A DNA stretch of 64,000 bases. Origin: Sebaldella termitidis ATCC 33386. Lineage in GTDB: Bacteria; Fusobacteriota; Fusobacteriia; Fusobacteriales; Leptotrichiaceae. Positions 34,857 to 43,917 of the stretch are shown here, in pieces. The notes beneath the pieces are model-generated. The model was not told where the DNA came from, did no database searches, and saw only the letters and a program-made list of their open reading frames with translations. The position numbers were made by a program, and so were the translations under genes. Position 1 is the first letter of the stretch, and each line of letters starts with the position of its first letter. Where the stretch lies: positions 3,441,989 through 3,505,988 of the forward strand of contig NC_013517.1 in NCBI RefSeq assembly GCF_000024405.1. Reading direction: 5' to 3'.

Positions 34857-35590
34857 TGTCAAATATACTGCATAAAATCAAGCTGGAAAGGGAAAAACAG
34901 CTTTCAGAGGAAAAAAAAATACTTTCAAAGCCGTCGCTTATAAAAGCTTTGAAGAAAGACGGCATTCAGATAATAGGTGAGATAAAAAGAGCTTCTCCGT
35001 CCAAAGGGACTATTGCAAAAGATACCTTTGACATAGAAAAACAGCTCGATTATTATGTAAAAAACAATATCGCAGCTTTTTCAATCCTGACAGAAAATCA
35101 TTTTTTTAAAGGACAAAATGAAGACCTCACTTTTGCGGGAAAGCTTCATCCTGAAATACCTGTATTAAGAAAGGATTTTATTTTCGATCCGTTTCAGGTG
35201 GCACAGGCAAAATTTATAGGAGCAAGCGCAGTACTGCTAATAGTAAAAATGCTTTCAGATATTGAACTTATTAATCTTCATAAACTGGCTCTTGATCTGG
35301 AGCTGGAAGTGCTTGTGGAAATTCATAATGAAGAAGATCTGGAAAGAGCTTTAAGAATCCCGGAAATTAAGCTTTTGGGAATTAACAACAGAAATCTTGA
35401 TACCTTTGAAACTTCGCTTTCTGTAACAGAAAATCTTTTTCCAAAAATTCCTGCCGGAAAAGATATTACTATTATAAGTGAAAGCGGGGTTCATACACAG
35501 GAAGATTTAAAATTTTTAGAATCTATAGGTGTTGACGGAGTCCTTATAGGGGAATCGCTTATGAAAACCAGTCTTTTGAATCCAAAATAA
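34856..35590 (+). CDS. trpC: Indole-3-glycerol-phosphate synthase
   Basis: The 244-residue TIM barrel closes the indole ring. Visible: EIKRASPSKGTI, PVLRKDFIFDPFQV, GINNRNLDTFE and SESGVHTQEDL. It is a stand-alone TrpC, not fused to TrpF. TAATG overlap with trpD and an AAAGGAGG site. Confidence 0.96.
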   Translation: MSNILHKIKLEREKQLSEEKKILSKPSLIKALKKDGIQIIGEIKRASPSKGTIAKDTFDIEKQLDYYVKNNIAAFSILTENHFFKGQNEDLTFAGKLHPEIPVLRKDFIFDPFQVAQAKFIGASAVLLIVKMLSDIELINLHKLALDLELEVLVEIHNEEDLERALRIPEIKLLGINNRNLDTFETSLSVTENLFPKIPAGKDITIISESGVHTQEDLKFLESIGVDGVLIGESLMKTSLLNPK

Positions 35591-35618
35591 AATACTTCTT
35601 TATCGGATGGGAGAAATT

Positions 35619-36209
35619 ATGAGTAAACTAAAAATATGCGGAATCAGGTCTATGGAAGAAATACTTGAACTTGCAGAACTTGATATCGATTATTTCGGAT
35701 GTATTTTTGCCAAAAGTCCCAGACAGGTTTCTGCGGATCTTGCAAAAAAAATAACAGAAACAGCACATCAATATAATAAAAAAACAGTCGGTGTCTTTGT
35801 TAACTCATCAGTAGATGAGATAAGAGAAATAAGAAATGCTGCAAAGCTTGATATTATCCAGCTTCATGGTGATGAAAGTCCGAATTTCTGTAAAAAGCTC
35901 GGCGGAACAATCTGGAAAGTATTCAGGGTTTTTGACAAAATACCTGATATCTTACCTTATAAAGAGTATATTGAATATCCTCTTTTTGATACCAAAGGTA
36001 AGGAGCACGGCGGAAACGGAATTGTTTTTGACTGGAGCATACTGGAAAATCTGAATTATCCTTATATTCTCGCAGGAGGACTGTCAGAAAAAAATATAAA
36101 GGATGCGCTGAAATATAACCCGGCAGTTCTTGATGTCAACAGCAGGGTTGAAATAAATAACAGAAAAGATAAAAAACTTATACTCGACATAATTAATATT
36201 GTTAAATAA
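35619..36209 (+). CDS. trpF: Phosphoribosylanthranilate isomerase
   Basis: The 196-residue TIM barrel catalyses the Amadori rearrangement before TrpC. The family start KLKICGIRSMEE with its catalytic Cys, IQLHGDESPNFC, and the end ILAGGLSEKNIKDAL ... DVNSRVE are clear. GGGAG selects ATG 35619 over ATG 35607. Confidence 0.95.
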   Translation: MSKLKICGIRSMEEILELAELDIDYFGCIFAKSPRQVSADLAKKITETAHQYNKKTVGVFVNSSVDEIREIRNAAKLDIIQLHGDESPNFCKKLGGTIWKVFRVFDKIPDILPYKEYIEYPLFDTKGKEHGGNGIVFDWSILENLNYPYILAGGLSEKNIKDALKYNPAVLDVNSRVEINNRKDKKLILDIINIVK

Positions 36210-36223
36210 GAAAGGAATAAAAT

Positions 36224-37405
36224 ATGAATAAAAAATCTTATTATGGAAATTTCGGGGGACAGTTTGTTCCTGAAACTATTATGAATGCACTGATTGATCT
36301 TGAAAATGAATATGAAAAAACCATTGATGATAAAAAATTCAGAGACGAATTTCAAAGTCTGCTGAAAGACTTCGTAGGAAGAGAAACTCCTTTATACCAC
36401 GCAAAAAATCTGAGTGAATTTTACGGGCATAATATATTTTTAAAAAGAGAAGATCTGAACCACACAGGAGCTCATAAAATAAATAATGCACTTGGTCAGG
36501 CTCTTCTTGCCAAAAGAATGGGTAAAAAGAAAGTAATTGCTGAAACAGGTGCAGGACAGCACGGTGTTGCCGCAGCTACTGCCGCTGCTCTTCTGGGTAT
36601 GGAATGTGATGTATATATGGGAGCTGTAGATATCGAAAGACAAAGGCTGAATGTTTTTCGTATGGAACTCCTCGGAGCCAGAGTCATTTCAGTGGAGGAA
36701 GGGCTGAAAACCCTGAAAGAGGCTACTACCGCTGCTATTCAGGCATGGGTCAATGAAGTAGAGGATGTATTTTATATTATTGGTTCCGTAGTAGGACCAT
36801 ATCCATATCCAAAAATGGTAAAAGATTTTCAGTCTGTCATCGGTGATGAGACAAAAAAACAAATGGAGAAATATGGAAATACTGACTGTATTATTGCCTG
36901 TGTGGGCGGCGGCAGTAATGCCATGGGTATTTTTTCCGCTTTTCTTGATAATGAAGATACGGCATTGTACGGTATTGAAGCCGGAGGAAAAGGAATTGAC
37001 ACAGAAGAGCATGCAGCTACCCTTAGTATGGGAAGTCCGGGAATACTCCACGGTATGAAAACTTATGTTCTTCAGGATAAATACGGGCGGATAAATCCTG
37101 TTCACTCTATATCAGCAGGGCTTGATTATCCCGGAGTCGGTCCCGAACACTCTTATCTTTTTGATACTAAAAGAGTAACATATGCGGCGGTTACTGATGA
37201 TGAAGCTATAGAAGCACTTCTGCTGCTCACACAAAAAGAAGGAATAATTCCCGCTATAGAAAGTGCACATGCAGTGGCCTATCTAAAAAAACTATGCCCT
37301 GTATTAAAAGAAAAGAAAAACATTGTTGTAAATATTTCAGGACGCGGAGATAAAGATATGCATACAGTATTTTCAATATTAAAAGGAGGAGAAATCCATG
37401 AATAA
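36224..37405 (+). CDS. trpB: Tryptophan synthase beta chain
   Basis: The 393-residue PLP enzyme condenses indole with serine. GGQFVPET at the start, the PLP lysine in [14 protein letters not shown], the ETGAGQHG loop, and GGGSNAMG for the phosphate site mark a TrpB1-type subunit meant to pair with TrpA. AAAGGAAT precedes ATG 36224. Confidence 0.97.
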   Translation: MNKKSYYGNFGGQFVPETIMNALIDLENEYEKTIDDKKFRDEFQSLLKDFVGRETPLYHAKNLSEFYGHNIFLKREDLNHTGAHKINNALGQALLAKRMGKKKVIAETGAGQHGVAAATAAALLGMECDVYMGAVDIERQRLNVFRMELLGARVISVEEGLKTLKEATTAAIQAWVNEVEDVFYIIGSVVGPYPYPKMVKDFQSVIGDETKKQMEKYGNTDCIIACVGGGSNAMGIFSAFLDNEDTALYGIEAGGKGIDTEEHAATLSMGSPGILHGMKTYVLQDKYGRINPVHSISAGLDYPGVGPEHSYLFDTKRVTYAAVTDDEAIEALLLLTQKEGIIPAIESAHAVAYLKKLCPVLKEKKNIVVNISGRGDKDMHTVFSILKGGEIHE

Positions 37406-38156
37406 GCTGCAAAATATTTTTAAAGACAAGAAAAATGTAAATATCGGATATATAGTAGGCGGTTTTCCAAATATTGATTATACCAGAAAGTTTCTTCTGA
37501 ATCTGAAAAAATCACCTATAGATATTCTGGAAATAGGTATTCCCTATTCCGATCCCATAGCTGACGGAAAAATAATTTCAGAAGCTTCCTTTAAAGCTTC
37601 ACAGAATAATATTACTCCTGACACAGTTTTTGACCTTTTAATTTCTGAAAAGGAAAATATACATACTCCCCTTGTGTTTTTAATTTATTATAATCTTATT
37701 TTTGCTTACGGAATTGATCATTTTATAAAAAAATCCGTAGAAGCAGGCATAACAGGACTTGTAATTCCTGATCTGCCGTATGAAGAGGCACAGGAGCTTA
37801 TTGAGAAGCTTAATAAAAATAATATTGCCTTTATTCCTCTTATAAGCGTTACTTCACAAAACCGGATTCCAAAACTGGTTTCACAGGGAAGCGGTTTTAT
37901 ATATGCTATTGCATCACTTGGCGTTACTGGAACAAAACAGGTTTCTCCGGACAGACTTACTGAATTTATACACGAGATAAAAAAGTATACTGATCTTCCT
38001 GTTGCTATAGGCTTTGGAATAAAAAACAGGGAAGATATAATAAAGCTGCGTAACTCGGCAGACGGTCTGATAGTGGGAACCTCTATAGTCCGGCTGACAG
38101 AAAGCTATACTCCTGATGAGGTAGTTCCCAAGCTGGAGGAGTTATTCGTTGTATAG
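37398..38156 (+). CDS. trpA: Tryptophan synthase alpha chain
   Basis: The 252-residue TIM barrel releases indole from indoleglycerol phosphate. The catalytic Glu is in [14 protein letters not shown], the Asp in [12 protein letters not shown], and the phosphate site in VGFGIK-type [11 protein letters not shown]. It overlaps trpB by 8 bases and ends the operon before a strong terminator. Confidence 0.96.
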   Translation: MNKLQNIFKDKKNVNIGYIVGGFPNIDYTRKFLLNLKKSPIDILEIGIPYSDPIADGKIISEASFKASQNNITPDTVFDLLISEKENIHTPLVFLIYYNLIFAYGIDHFIKKSVEAGITGLVIPDLPYEEAQELIEKLNKNNIAFIPLISVTSQNRIPKLVSQGSGFIYAIASLGVTGTKQVSPDRLTEFIHEIKKYTDLPVAIGFGIKNREDIIKLRNSADGLIVGTSIVRLTESYTPDEVVPKLEELFVV

Positions 38157-38225
38157 ATTTTCTGGCTAAAATTCAGACAGCTTGTTGTATTTAGCCATTT
38201 AAAAATGAAATAAATAATTTTATGC

Positions 38226-38264
38226 AAAGACCGGATTAACATCCTTATTTAATCCGGTCTTTTT
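38226..38264 (+). terminator. trp operon terminator
   Basis: AAAGACCGGATTAA/TTAATCCGGTCTTT, 14-bp perfect stem, 9-base loop and TT tail. Also the shared end for the convergent tetR gene. Confidence 0.92.
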
Positions 38265-38275
38265 ATTATTATTTA

Positions 38276-38818
38276 TCAGATTTCTGTTCTTTCGCTTAAC
38301 ATTTTATATATAAAGTCTATCCTTACAGCAATATCCTCCACACTGTGATTTTCATCGCCTGTCATGAGTCCTATCATTATATTCATTATACCGCCCTGTA
38401 AAAATTTCAGTATAAAATCATCATGATCATTATCTTTAAAAACCACTTTCAGGAATTTTTTCATGTACTCATCTGTAGAAATAGATATCAGATATATCAG
38501 CTTATCACGAAAAAACAGTTTATTCTCTTCCAGATTCTCCATAAAATGCAGAAACAGCATTTCAATCAGCTCCCTGTAGCTGATACTTTCCATCATAGTT
38601 ATTTTCCCTATAATTTTTTCAAAGTTATTGTTGAAATAATATAGAACAATATCCTCTTTGCTTTCAAAATTTCTGTAATAACTAAGCCTTGATACTCCTG
38701 CTTTTTTACATATTTCTGTTATTTTTATCTCATGAAAAGATTTCTTTCTCATTAAATATACCAATGACTGCACTATCAAGCCTTTACTCTGTATTTTCTG
38801 TTCCACTTTGCTTCCCAT
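38276..38818 (-). CDS. TetR-family regulator
   Basis: The 180-residue protein has the helix-turn-helix FHEIKITEICKKAGVSRLSYYRNFESKEDI. The C-terminal half resembles the TetR_C-like group (DhaS/YbiH style). It is divergent from a flavoprotein gene, with a perfect palindrome between them, so it is the likely repressor of that gene and itself. GGAGG precedes ATG 38818. Confidence 0.88.
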   Translation of the reverse strand: MGSKVEQKIQSKGLIVQSLVYLMRKKSFHEIKITEICKKAGVSRLSYYRNFESKEDIVLYYFNNNFEKIIGKITMMESISYRELIEMLFLHFMENLEENKLFFRDKLIYLISISTDEYMKKFLKVVFKDNDHDDFILKFLQGGIMNIMIGLMTGDENHSVEDIAVRIDFIYKMLSERTEI

Positions 38819-38867
38819 TCCTGCCTCCCTGATTATAAATTTATAAAATAATTTTCTCGTAAAAGTA

Positions 38868-38886
38868 ACAAAACAACTGGTTTTGT
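38868..38886. promoter_or_regulatory. Palindromic operator between tetR and flavoprotein gene
   Basis: ACAAAAC-AACTG-GTTTTGT, perfect 7-bp arms with a 5-base centre, partly extended outwards (GTA/ATC). It sits in the divergent control region, 50 bases from the tetR start, where a TetR dimer could block both genes. Confidence 0.6.
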
Positions 38887-38996
38887 ATCTTTAAAAAAAG
38901 AATTTAGTGTGTTATATTATTTTATGTAACAATTGTATCATATGAGTTTTTTTTCTGGAAGAGAAAAAAACAAAAAGAATTTAAGGAGAGAACATA

Positions 38997-39932
38997 ATGA
39001 AAATACTTGGAATTTCAGCAGGCACAAGAAACGGAAATAATGATTCGATGTGTAAGGAAGCACTGATGGGAGCAAAACTGGCAGGAGCCGAAGTAGAATT
39101 TATAAGACTGCTTGATCTTGATATTAAGCATTGTACAGGCTGTACTGTCTGTGTAAGAACTCTGATGTCAGGACAGGGCGGAATATGTACGCTAAAAGAT
39201 GATTTTGAATGGATAAAAGATAAAATTCTGGATGCTGACGGATTGATTTTTTCTGTTCCTATTTTTGAAAAAGGAGCACTTGGATTGTTCAGAACCCTTC
39301 TTGACCGTTTCGGACCGAGAATGGACAGAGCAAACAATGTTATCGGTACAGAAATAGCAAGAGAAAACGGCGGCAAGGAACCGGATCAGAGAATCTTGAA
39401 AAATAAGGTTGTTTCATACATGAGCTTAGGCGGCTCTGAGTGGACAACAAGAGTTCAGTGTGATATGGAGCTGTTTTCACTGGTTCCTATGTGGAAAACA
39501 ATAAACAATGAAGTTTTTGACTGGTCTTCAAATATTATTTTAGACGATAAAAGAGTAAAAAAAGTAAATGAAATCGGACAAAATCTTGCAAAAGCCGCTT
39601 TTGACATAGAAAAAGCAGAATATCTCGGAGATTCGGGAATATGCCCTCACTGTCACAGCAGAAACTTTTATTTAAATAATAATTCCAACGAAGCTATATG
39701 CTGCTTATGCGGAATAACAGGAGAAATTAAGACAACAGACGGAAAAATCAGCTTTCACTTTCCGGAAGAACAAATTTCACATGCACATAATACAATGCCC
39801 GGAAAAATTATTCATGTCAATGATATTAAACAAACAGTGGAGACATTAAAAGAAGTGAAAAGTTCTGATTTATACGCTGACAGAATGAAAAAATACAAAG
39901 AATTTATTCAGCCGGTTATGCCCGAAAATTAA
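38997..39932 (+). CDS. Iron-sulfur flavoprotein-like NAD(P)H:FMN reductase with zinc-ribbon tail
   Basis: The protein has 311 residues. The flavodoxin-like fold starts ILGISAGTRNGNND (FMN-phosphate loop). C46, C49, C52 and C64 (HCTGCTVC ... GGIC) match the compact cluster pattern of Isf-type flavoproteins, though the last spacing is longer than usual. At about 216-245 a second Cys set, CPHCHS ... CCLC, looks like a zinc ribbon, which is unusual. The role is likely electron transfer or reduction of a quinone, nitro or similar compound. AAGGAGAG precedes ATG 38997. Controlled by the divergent TetR. Confidence 0.85.
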   Translation: MKILGISAGTRNGNNDSMCKEALMGAKLAGAEVEFIRLLDLDIKHCTGCTVCVRTLMSGQGGICTLKDDFEWIKDKILDADGLIFSVPIFEKGALGLFRTLLDRFGPRMDRANNVIGTEIARENGGKEPDQRILKNKVVSYMSLGGSEWTTRVQCDMELFSLVPMWKTINNEVFDWSSNIILDDKRVKKVNEIGQNLAKAAFDIEKAEYLGDSGICPHCHSRNFYLNNNSNEAICCLCGITGEIKTTDGKISFHFPEEQISHAHNTMPGKIIHVNDIKQTVETLKEVKSSDLYADRMKKYKEFIQPVMPEN

Positions 39933-39965
39933 TTTGCAACCACAATAACCAAAAAATATATAAAA

Positions 39966-39998
39966 ATGCAGTAAATAATATTACTGCATCTTTTTTTA
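39966..39998 (+). terminator. Terminator of the flavoprotein gene
   Basis: ATGCAGTAA/TTACTGCAT with a 6-base loop, then a C and seven T. Confidence 0.92.
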
Positions 39999-40040
39999 TT
40001 CAGTCAGTCCGGAGTCAAATATTTCTTCTCTCTTATTAAT

Positions 40041-40088
40041 AAAAAAACAGTTCTCTTATATTCAAAATCCTATAATAAGAACTGTTTA
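40041..40088 (-). terminator. Terminator of the secreted MORN-like protein gene
   Basis: Read on the minus strand, AAACAGTTCTTAT pairs with ATAAGAGAACTGTTT and a T-run follows. It lies just downstream of the gene ending at 40110. Confidence 0.85.
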
Positions 40089-40109
40089 TCGTTTTATTTA
40101 TTCGCATTC

Positions 40110-40565
40110 CTAATTTATTGCTGCCCCGTCCTTAAATGTAATAGTTTCCAGCTCAGTTCCGTCCTCGTCAAATGTCGTGATAGTACCGTTATTTACATTA
40201 CTTCCCTCAAATACGCCTATAGTGGCAATATTCCCGTTCCCGTAATAAATAACAAGACCGTTCAGCGTGTCATCTCCGGAAGGTTCAAATTCTTTAATAT
40301 GACCTTCTGTTGTCTCAAAAATATATGCCGGTTCTTTGGTATCTGCAAAATAGTCCACCACTATATACAGATTTCTTCCCTGCGAATAAACTTTACGCTC
40401 ATATTCGGCATCTGCCTTGCTGACAGAATTCCCTTCCGGATCAAAGTAAATCACGGTTTTCCCTTTAGAATACTGCAGGCTGTCATATTTTGCTATTCCT
40501 GATTTTTGTGCAGAAAAAACTGATAATGCTAAAAGTAAAAATAATATCAGACTTAATTTTTTCAT
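40110..40565 (-). CDS. Secreted protein of unknown function, MORN-like
   Basis: The product has 151 residues. A signal peptide (to VFSA) is followed by two short beta motifs in which charge and Gly alternate: GKTVIYFDPEGNSV, NGLVIYYGNGNIATIGVFEG and GTITTFDEDGTELETITFKDG. The repeated "tyrosine/phenylalanine-x-x-(D/N)G" pattern resembles degenerate MORN or YwqK-type repeats, which are common in Fusobacteria. No enzyme motif. AGGAGG precedes ATG 40565. It is monocistronic. Confidence 0.7.
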   Translation of the reverse strand: MKKLSLILFLLLALSVFSAQKSGIAKYDSLQYSKGKTVIYFDPEGNSVSKADAEYERKVYSQGRNLYIVVDYFADTKEPAYIFETTEGHIKEFEPSGDDTLNGLVIYYGNGNIATIGVFEGSNVNNGTITTFDEDGTELETITFKDGAAIN

Positions 40566-40644
40566 ACTGTCCTCCTGTTTAATTTCTTTATATTATATCA
40601 TTAATTAATCGTTTTAGATATAAGATTTTTAAAAACTTTTTCTT

Positions 40645-40673
40645 TTGTAACTATGCTCAAAAAATGTTATAAT
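40645..40673 (+). promoter_or_regulatory. Promoter of the GlcD-type dehydrogenase gene
   Basis: TTGTAA (40645-40650) and TATAAT (40668-40673), 17-bp spacing. The transcript would have a 120-base leader including the small hairpin ACAGAA-TCACTG-TTCTGT. Confidence 0.65.
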
Positions 40674-40801
40674 TAGGGATATTTTATCATATACGGTATC
40701 TTTATTACTGACAATTTTACAGCTGATAAAAACAGAATCACTGTTCTGTAAAAAATATAAAATTTCAGCAATAAATCTACCTGTTAAGAAGGAGTTTCAA
40801 A

Positions 40802-42214
40802 ATGTCATATAAAAAAATCGACAGTCATATTATTTCTGAATTTTTGTCTTTTCTTGATGAAAAGCAGGTTATTGCTTCAGAAAACGAAAAGCTGGCATAC
40901 GCACAGGATAAAACAGAAGATTTTGTATATATGCCGGAATTAGTTTTGGTTCCCGGCAATACAGAGGATATCTCAAAAATATTAAAAATATGTAATAAAC
41001 ACATAATTCCTGTTACGGTGAGAAGTACCGGTACAGGACTCAGCGGCGGAGCACTTCCGGTAAAAGGCGGAATTGTGATTTCCATGGAAAAATTCAACAA
41101 AATACTCAATATTGATACTGATAATTTCCAGATAACTACAGAGCCGTTTGTCATAAATTATATTTTACAGCAGGCAGTAAAAGAAAAAGGTCTTTTTTAT
41201 CCTCCTGATCCTGCTAATTACAAAGACTGCTCTATCGGAGGAAATATATCTGAAAATTCAGGCGGACCCAAAGCTGTCAAATACGGCACTACGAAAGATT
41301 ACGTTCTAAGTCTTGAAGTAGTACTTGCCAACGGAGATATTATACACACAGGAAGAAATCTTATAAAAGATGTCGCAGGCTATAATCTGACACAGCTCTT
41401 TGTGGGAAGCGAGGGCACTCTCGGGATTATTACTAAAGCTACATTAAAGCTCCTTCCTGTTGTAAAAGAAAATGTACTTATGCTTATGTCATTTACTTCT
41501 GTGGAAGACGCAGGAAAAGCTGTAAATACTATTTTGAATACGGGAATTATTCCAAGCTCTCTTGAATTTATGGAAAGAAATGCCCTTATTATATCCAAAG
41601 AACATATAAATGCTGAATTTCCTCCTGTAAGTGAAAAAACTCAGGCACATCTTATAGTAGAGCTTGACGGCAATGATTATGAAAAACTTCTTGAAGAAAG
41701 AGAACTTCTGAAAAAAGCAGTAGAAAATGCTGACAACCCTGAATTTATCCTCTTTGCCAATTCAGAGGAGGAAAAAGAACAGATATGGACACTGCGTAGA
41801 AATACGGGAACTGCCGTAGGAGATAAGGATGTTTATAAGGAACAGGATATTTCCATACCGCGTGCCAATATCCCGAAAGCAGTAAATTATATCAATAACT
41901 GGTGTCAGAAATACGGCTATACAGCTGCATGCTACGGACATGCAGGAGACGGGAATATCCATGCAAATATTTTGCGTTCGGGAGTTTCTGACGATATCTG
42001 GAATAATAAGCTGAAACTGCACCTAAAAGAGCTTTTTGATTATATATGCAATGCCCTGAACGGCTCAGTTACCGGAGAACACGGAATAGGCTTTGTTCAG
42101 AGAGAATATCTTCCGGTTATGATAGACCAGACTACACTTAATATAATGAAAAGCATAAAGAATCTTCTTGATCCGAATAATATTATTAATCCGGGTAAGA
42201 TTTTTCTGGATTAG
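40802..42214 (+). CDS. FAD-linked 2-hydroxyacid dehydrogenase (GlcD/D-lactate dehydrogenase family)
   Basis: The protein has 470 residues. The FAD-binding PCMH domain (about 40-220) shows VLVPGNTEDISKIL, STGTGLSGGALP, the CSIGGNISENSGGPKAVKYG block and VGSEGTLGIIT. The C-terminal FAD-oxidase domain carries CYGHAGDGNIHANIL and GSVTGEHGIG with its typical His. The family oxidises glycolate or D-lactate and feeds an electron carrier; which substrate cannot be read here. No glcE, glcF or Etf genes are adjacent. AAGGAG precedes ATG 40802. Confidence 0.92.
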   Translation: MSYKKIDSHIISEFLSFLDEKQVIASENEKLAYAQDKTEDFVYMPELVLVPGNTEDISKILKICNKHIIPVTVRSTGTGLSGGALPVKGGIVISMEKFNKILNIDTDNFQITTEPFVINYILQQAVKEKGLFYPPDPANYKDCSIGGNISENSGGPKAVKYGTTKDYVLSLEVVLANGDIIHTGRNLIKDVAGYNLTQLFVGSEGTLGIITKATLKLLPVVKENVLMLMSFTSVEDAGKAVNTILNTGIIPSSLEFMERNALIISKEHINAEFPPVSEKTQAHLIVELDGNDYEKLLEERELLKKAVENADNPEFILFANSEEEKEQIWTLRRNTGTAVGDKDVYKEQDISIPRANIPKAVNYINNWCQKYGYTAACYGHAGDGNIHANILRSGVSDDIWNNKLKLHLKELFDYICNALNGSVTGEHGIGFVQREYLPVMIDQTTLNIMKSIKNLLDPNNIINPGKIFLD

Positions 42215-42273
42215 ACGCAGTCTGGGGTACACGAAAATTAAATAAGAAAAATATTTTGATACTGTCAAAAAAT

Positions 42274-42314
42274 AAAAAAGTTATGTCTTCATTAAGTTCA
42301 CATAACTTTTTATT
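42274..42314. terminator. Bidirectional terminator
   Basis: AAAAAGTTATG/CATAACTTTTT flanked by A-rich and T-rich runs, between convergent genes. Confidence 0.9.
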
Positions 42315-42333
42315 ATATTATTCTGATTTTTAA

Positions 42334-42951
42334 TTACAGCTTTTTTTCTGCATCTTCAAGAGAGCTGTATCCGTACATTTTTACCATATTCTCAAGATTA
42401 TCACGGACCAGATTCCGTCCGGCACGGACACAGTCAAGAATATATGAATAATAAAGCTCCAGAGTCTCCACCGAATATGTAAGAAGCTCCCCCCTGTAAT
42501 ATGTTTCCACTGAAGTCACTTCCTCTGTATCGTCGTTTTTTTCCAAAGGTCTTCCTGCATTGGAAAGCTTAGGATATTTTTTATTTACCTCTTTCCTCCA
42601 CGGAAGATATTCCTTTAGAATATTTTCAGTTATTTCCTGTTTTATATCACTTATTTTGGGAAGCTTGTCTTTAATTTTCCCATATTCTTCCGGCATTGTG
42701 TATTCCATCATTCTGGCATATTTTTCAGTAAGAAGATTATATCCTGCTGCCTCTGCTCTGATCAGATCTGTAAGATAACTGTTTAAAACAGGAGTATTGC
42801 AAGTTTCCCACTGGCTTTTCCTCATTATTTCAAATGTCTCCCGATCATTCTGACACGAGGCCTGTCCACCGATATTCTGTGTATTATGAAACATTTTCCA
42901 TTCTCTCTGTGTTATTTCCTCTGCCAGCTCCTGTATACTTTTTTCAGTCAT
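42334..42951 (-). CDS. DUF4125 protein
   Basis: The 205-residue protein opens with QELAEEITQREWKMFHNTQNIGGQASCQND and has a conserved-looking FEIMRKSQWETW-like segment and EAAGYNLLTEKYARMMEYT, matching DUF4125. The family has no known biochemistry. It is the third gene of a TPR-DUF4037-DUF4125 unit; the recurring combination suggests a common pathway. AAAGGAG precedes ATG 42951. Confidence 0.82.
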   Translation of the reverse strand: MTEKSIQELAEEITQREWKMFHNTQNIGGQASCQNDRETFEIMRKSQWETCNTPVLNSYLTDLIRAEAAGYNLLTEKYARMMEYTMPEEYGKIKDKLPKISDIKQEITENILKEYLPWRKEVNKKYPKLSNAGRPLEKNDDTEEVTSVETYYRGELLTYSVETLELYYSYILDCVRAGRNLVRDNLENMVKMYGYSSLEDAEKKL

Positions 42952-42993
42952 AAATTTTCTCCTTTCCGGTTACATAACCTGTTTTTAGCTGTA

Positions 42994-43917
42994 CTAATCT
43001 ATCCACGGATTAGAATTTCTCAAACTCTCATCTGATATTTTTCTCTGAATATCCGGTCCGTGATCAAGTAAAAAATCACTTTTATTTTCAGAAATCCCCT
43101 GTATTTTCAGCTCATTAATTATCAGTCCGCAAATTTTTTCTGCTGTTTCAGGCTTTTCGGAATTTTGTATACTTATAAGATTATTAAGCAAATTATGCAC
43201 TTCTTTGCCAAGTATAGGCAAAAACTGCATATCCTTATGCATCCATTTATAAAAAGGCATATATTTTTTATTCAGAAGATAAATCATGTATATACTTTCA
43301 TTGATAAACTCAGCTTCTGCAATTCTTGCAGCAACAAATTCCCCTCTTTTCAGACATCTTCCAAGGTTATATTGTCCCGATTGGGCTATTTTCATACATC
43401 TGGAAGCTATTTTATCAAGCCTTATATCCTCAGGATAATATTCCAGAAGGCGGTTTCTTATTTTCGTAAATTCGCCCAAGGGATCGCTGAATACACTGCC
43501 GTTTGTTACTATAGAAAGATTTGTTTCGGGAATCATTCTCCATTCATCCAGCGTTTCAGGCCCGTTTTCTTTTCCTGTAAATTTCCGGTAAAAGCTTTCT
43601 GTATTCAATACTCCCCGTCTGCCGCCTCCCCATTCGCTCATTTTCAACGCAGGAAACGACATAAAGCTCTTTGGCAGAGAATCCAGTATTTCCCTGAGCT
43701 TTCCGCCGTATATCCGGTAATCTTCCTTTGTCAGCCAAAAACAGCATGATGGTCCGAAATCATGGTCTCTTGATATTTCATCATCATAACCGTAACACTC
43801 AGAACCCTCGCCTACAAGTCCGACCGCTGTCCGTTCTGTAAGCTCTCCTGCTTCTTTCTCTATCACAGGCTTGCAGACTTTTTCATAATAAAGCCTTGAC
43901 AGTTCCATTCCTTTCAT
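42994..43917 (-). CDS. DUF4037 putative nucleotidyltransferase-like protein
   Basis: The 307-residue protein shows the DUF4037 signature GLVGEGSECYGYDDEISRDHDFGP near residue 32-55 (the start of a nucleotidyltransferase-like fold with paired acids). Later parts include LSIVTNGSVFSDPLGEF and KWMHKDMQFLPIL. A transferase acting on a small molecule or tRNA-like substrate is conceivable, but the family is uncharacterised. ATG 43917 overlaps the TPR gene by 4 bases, so they are coupled. Confidence 0.8.
   Translation of the reverse strand: MKGMELSRLYYEKVCKPVIEKEAGELTERTAVGLVGEGSECYGYDDEISRDHDFGPSCCFWLTKEDYRIYGGKLREILDSLPKSFMSFPALKMSEWGGGRRGVLNTESFYRKFTGKENGPETLDEWRMIPETNLSIVTNGSVFSDPLGEFTKIRNRLLEYYPEDIRLDKIASRCMKIAQSGQYNLGRCLKRGEFVAARIAEAEFINESIYMIYLLNKKYMPFYKWMHKDMQFLPILGKEVHNLLNNLISIQNSEKPETAEKICGLIINELKIQGISENKSDFLLDHGPDIQRKISDESLRNSNPWID

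Noticed and set aside
43556-43747. 63-codon minus ORF inside the DUF4037 gene
   Set aside because: Alternative frame within a well supported gene on the same strand.
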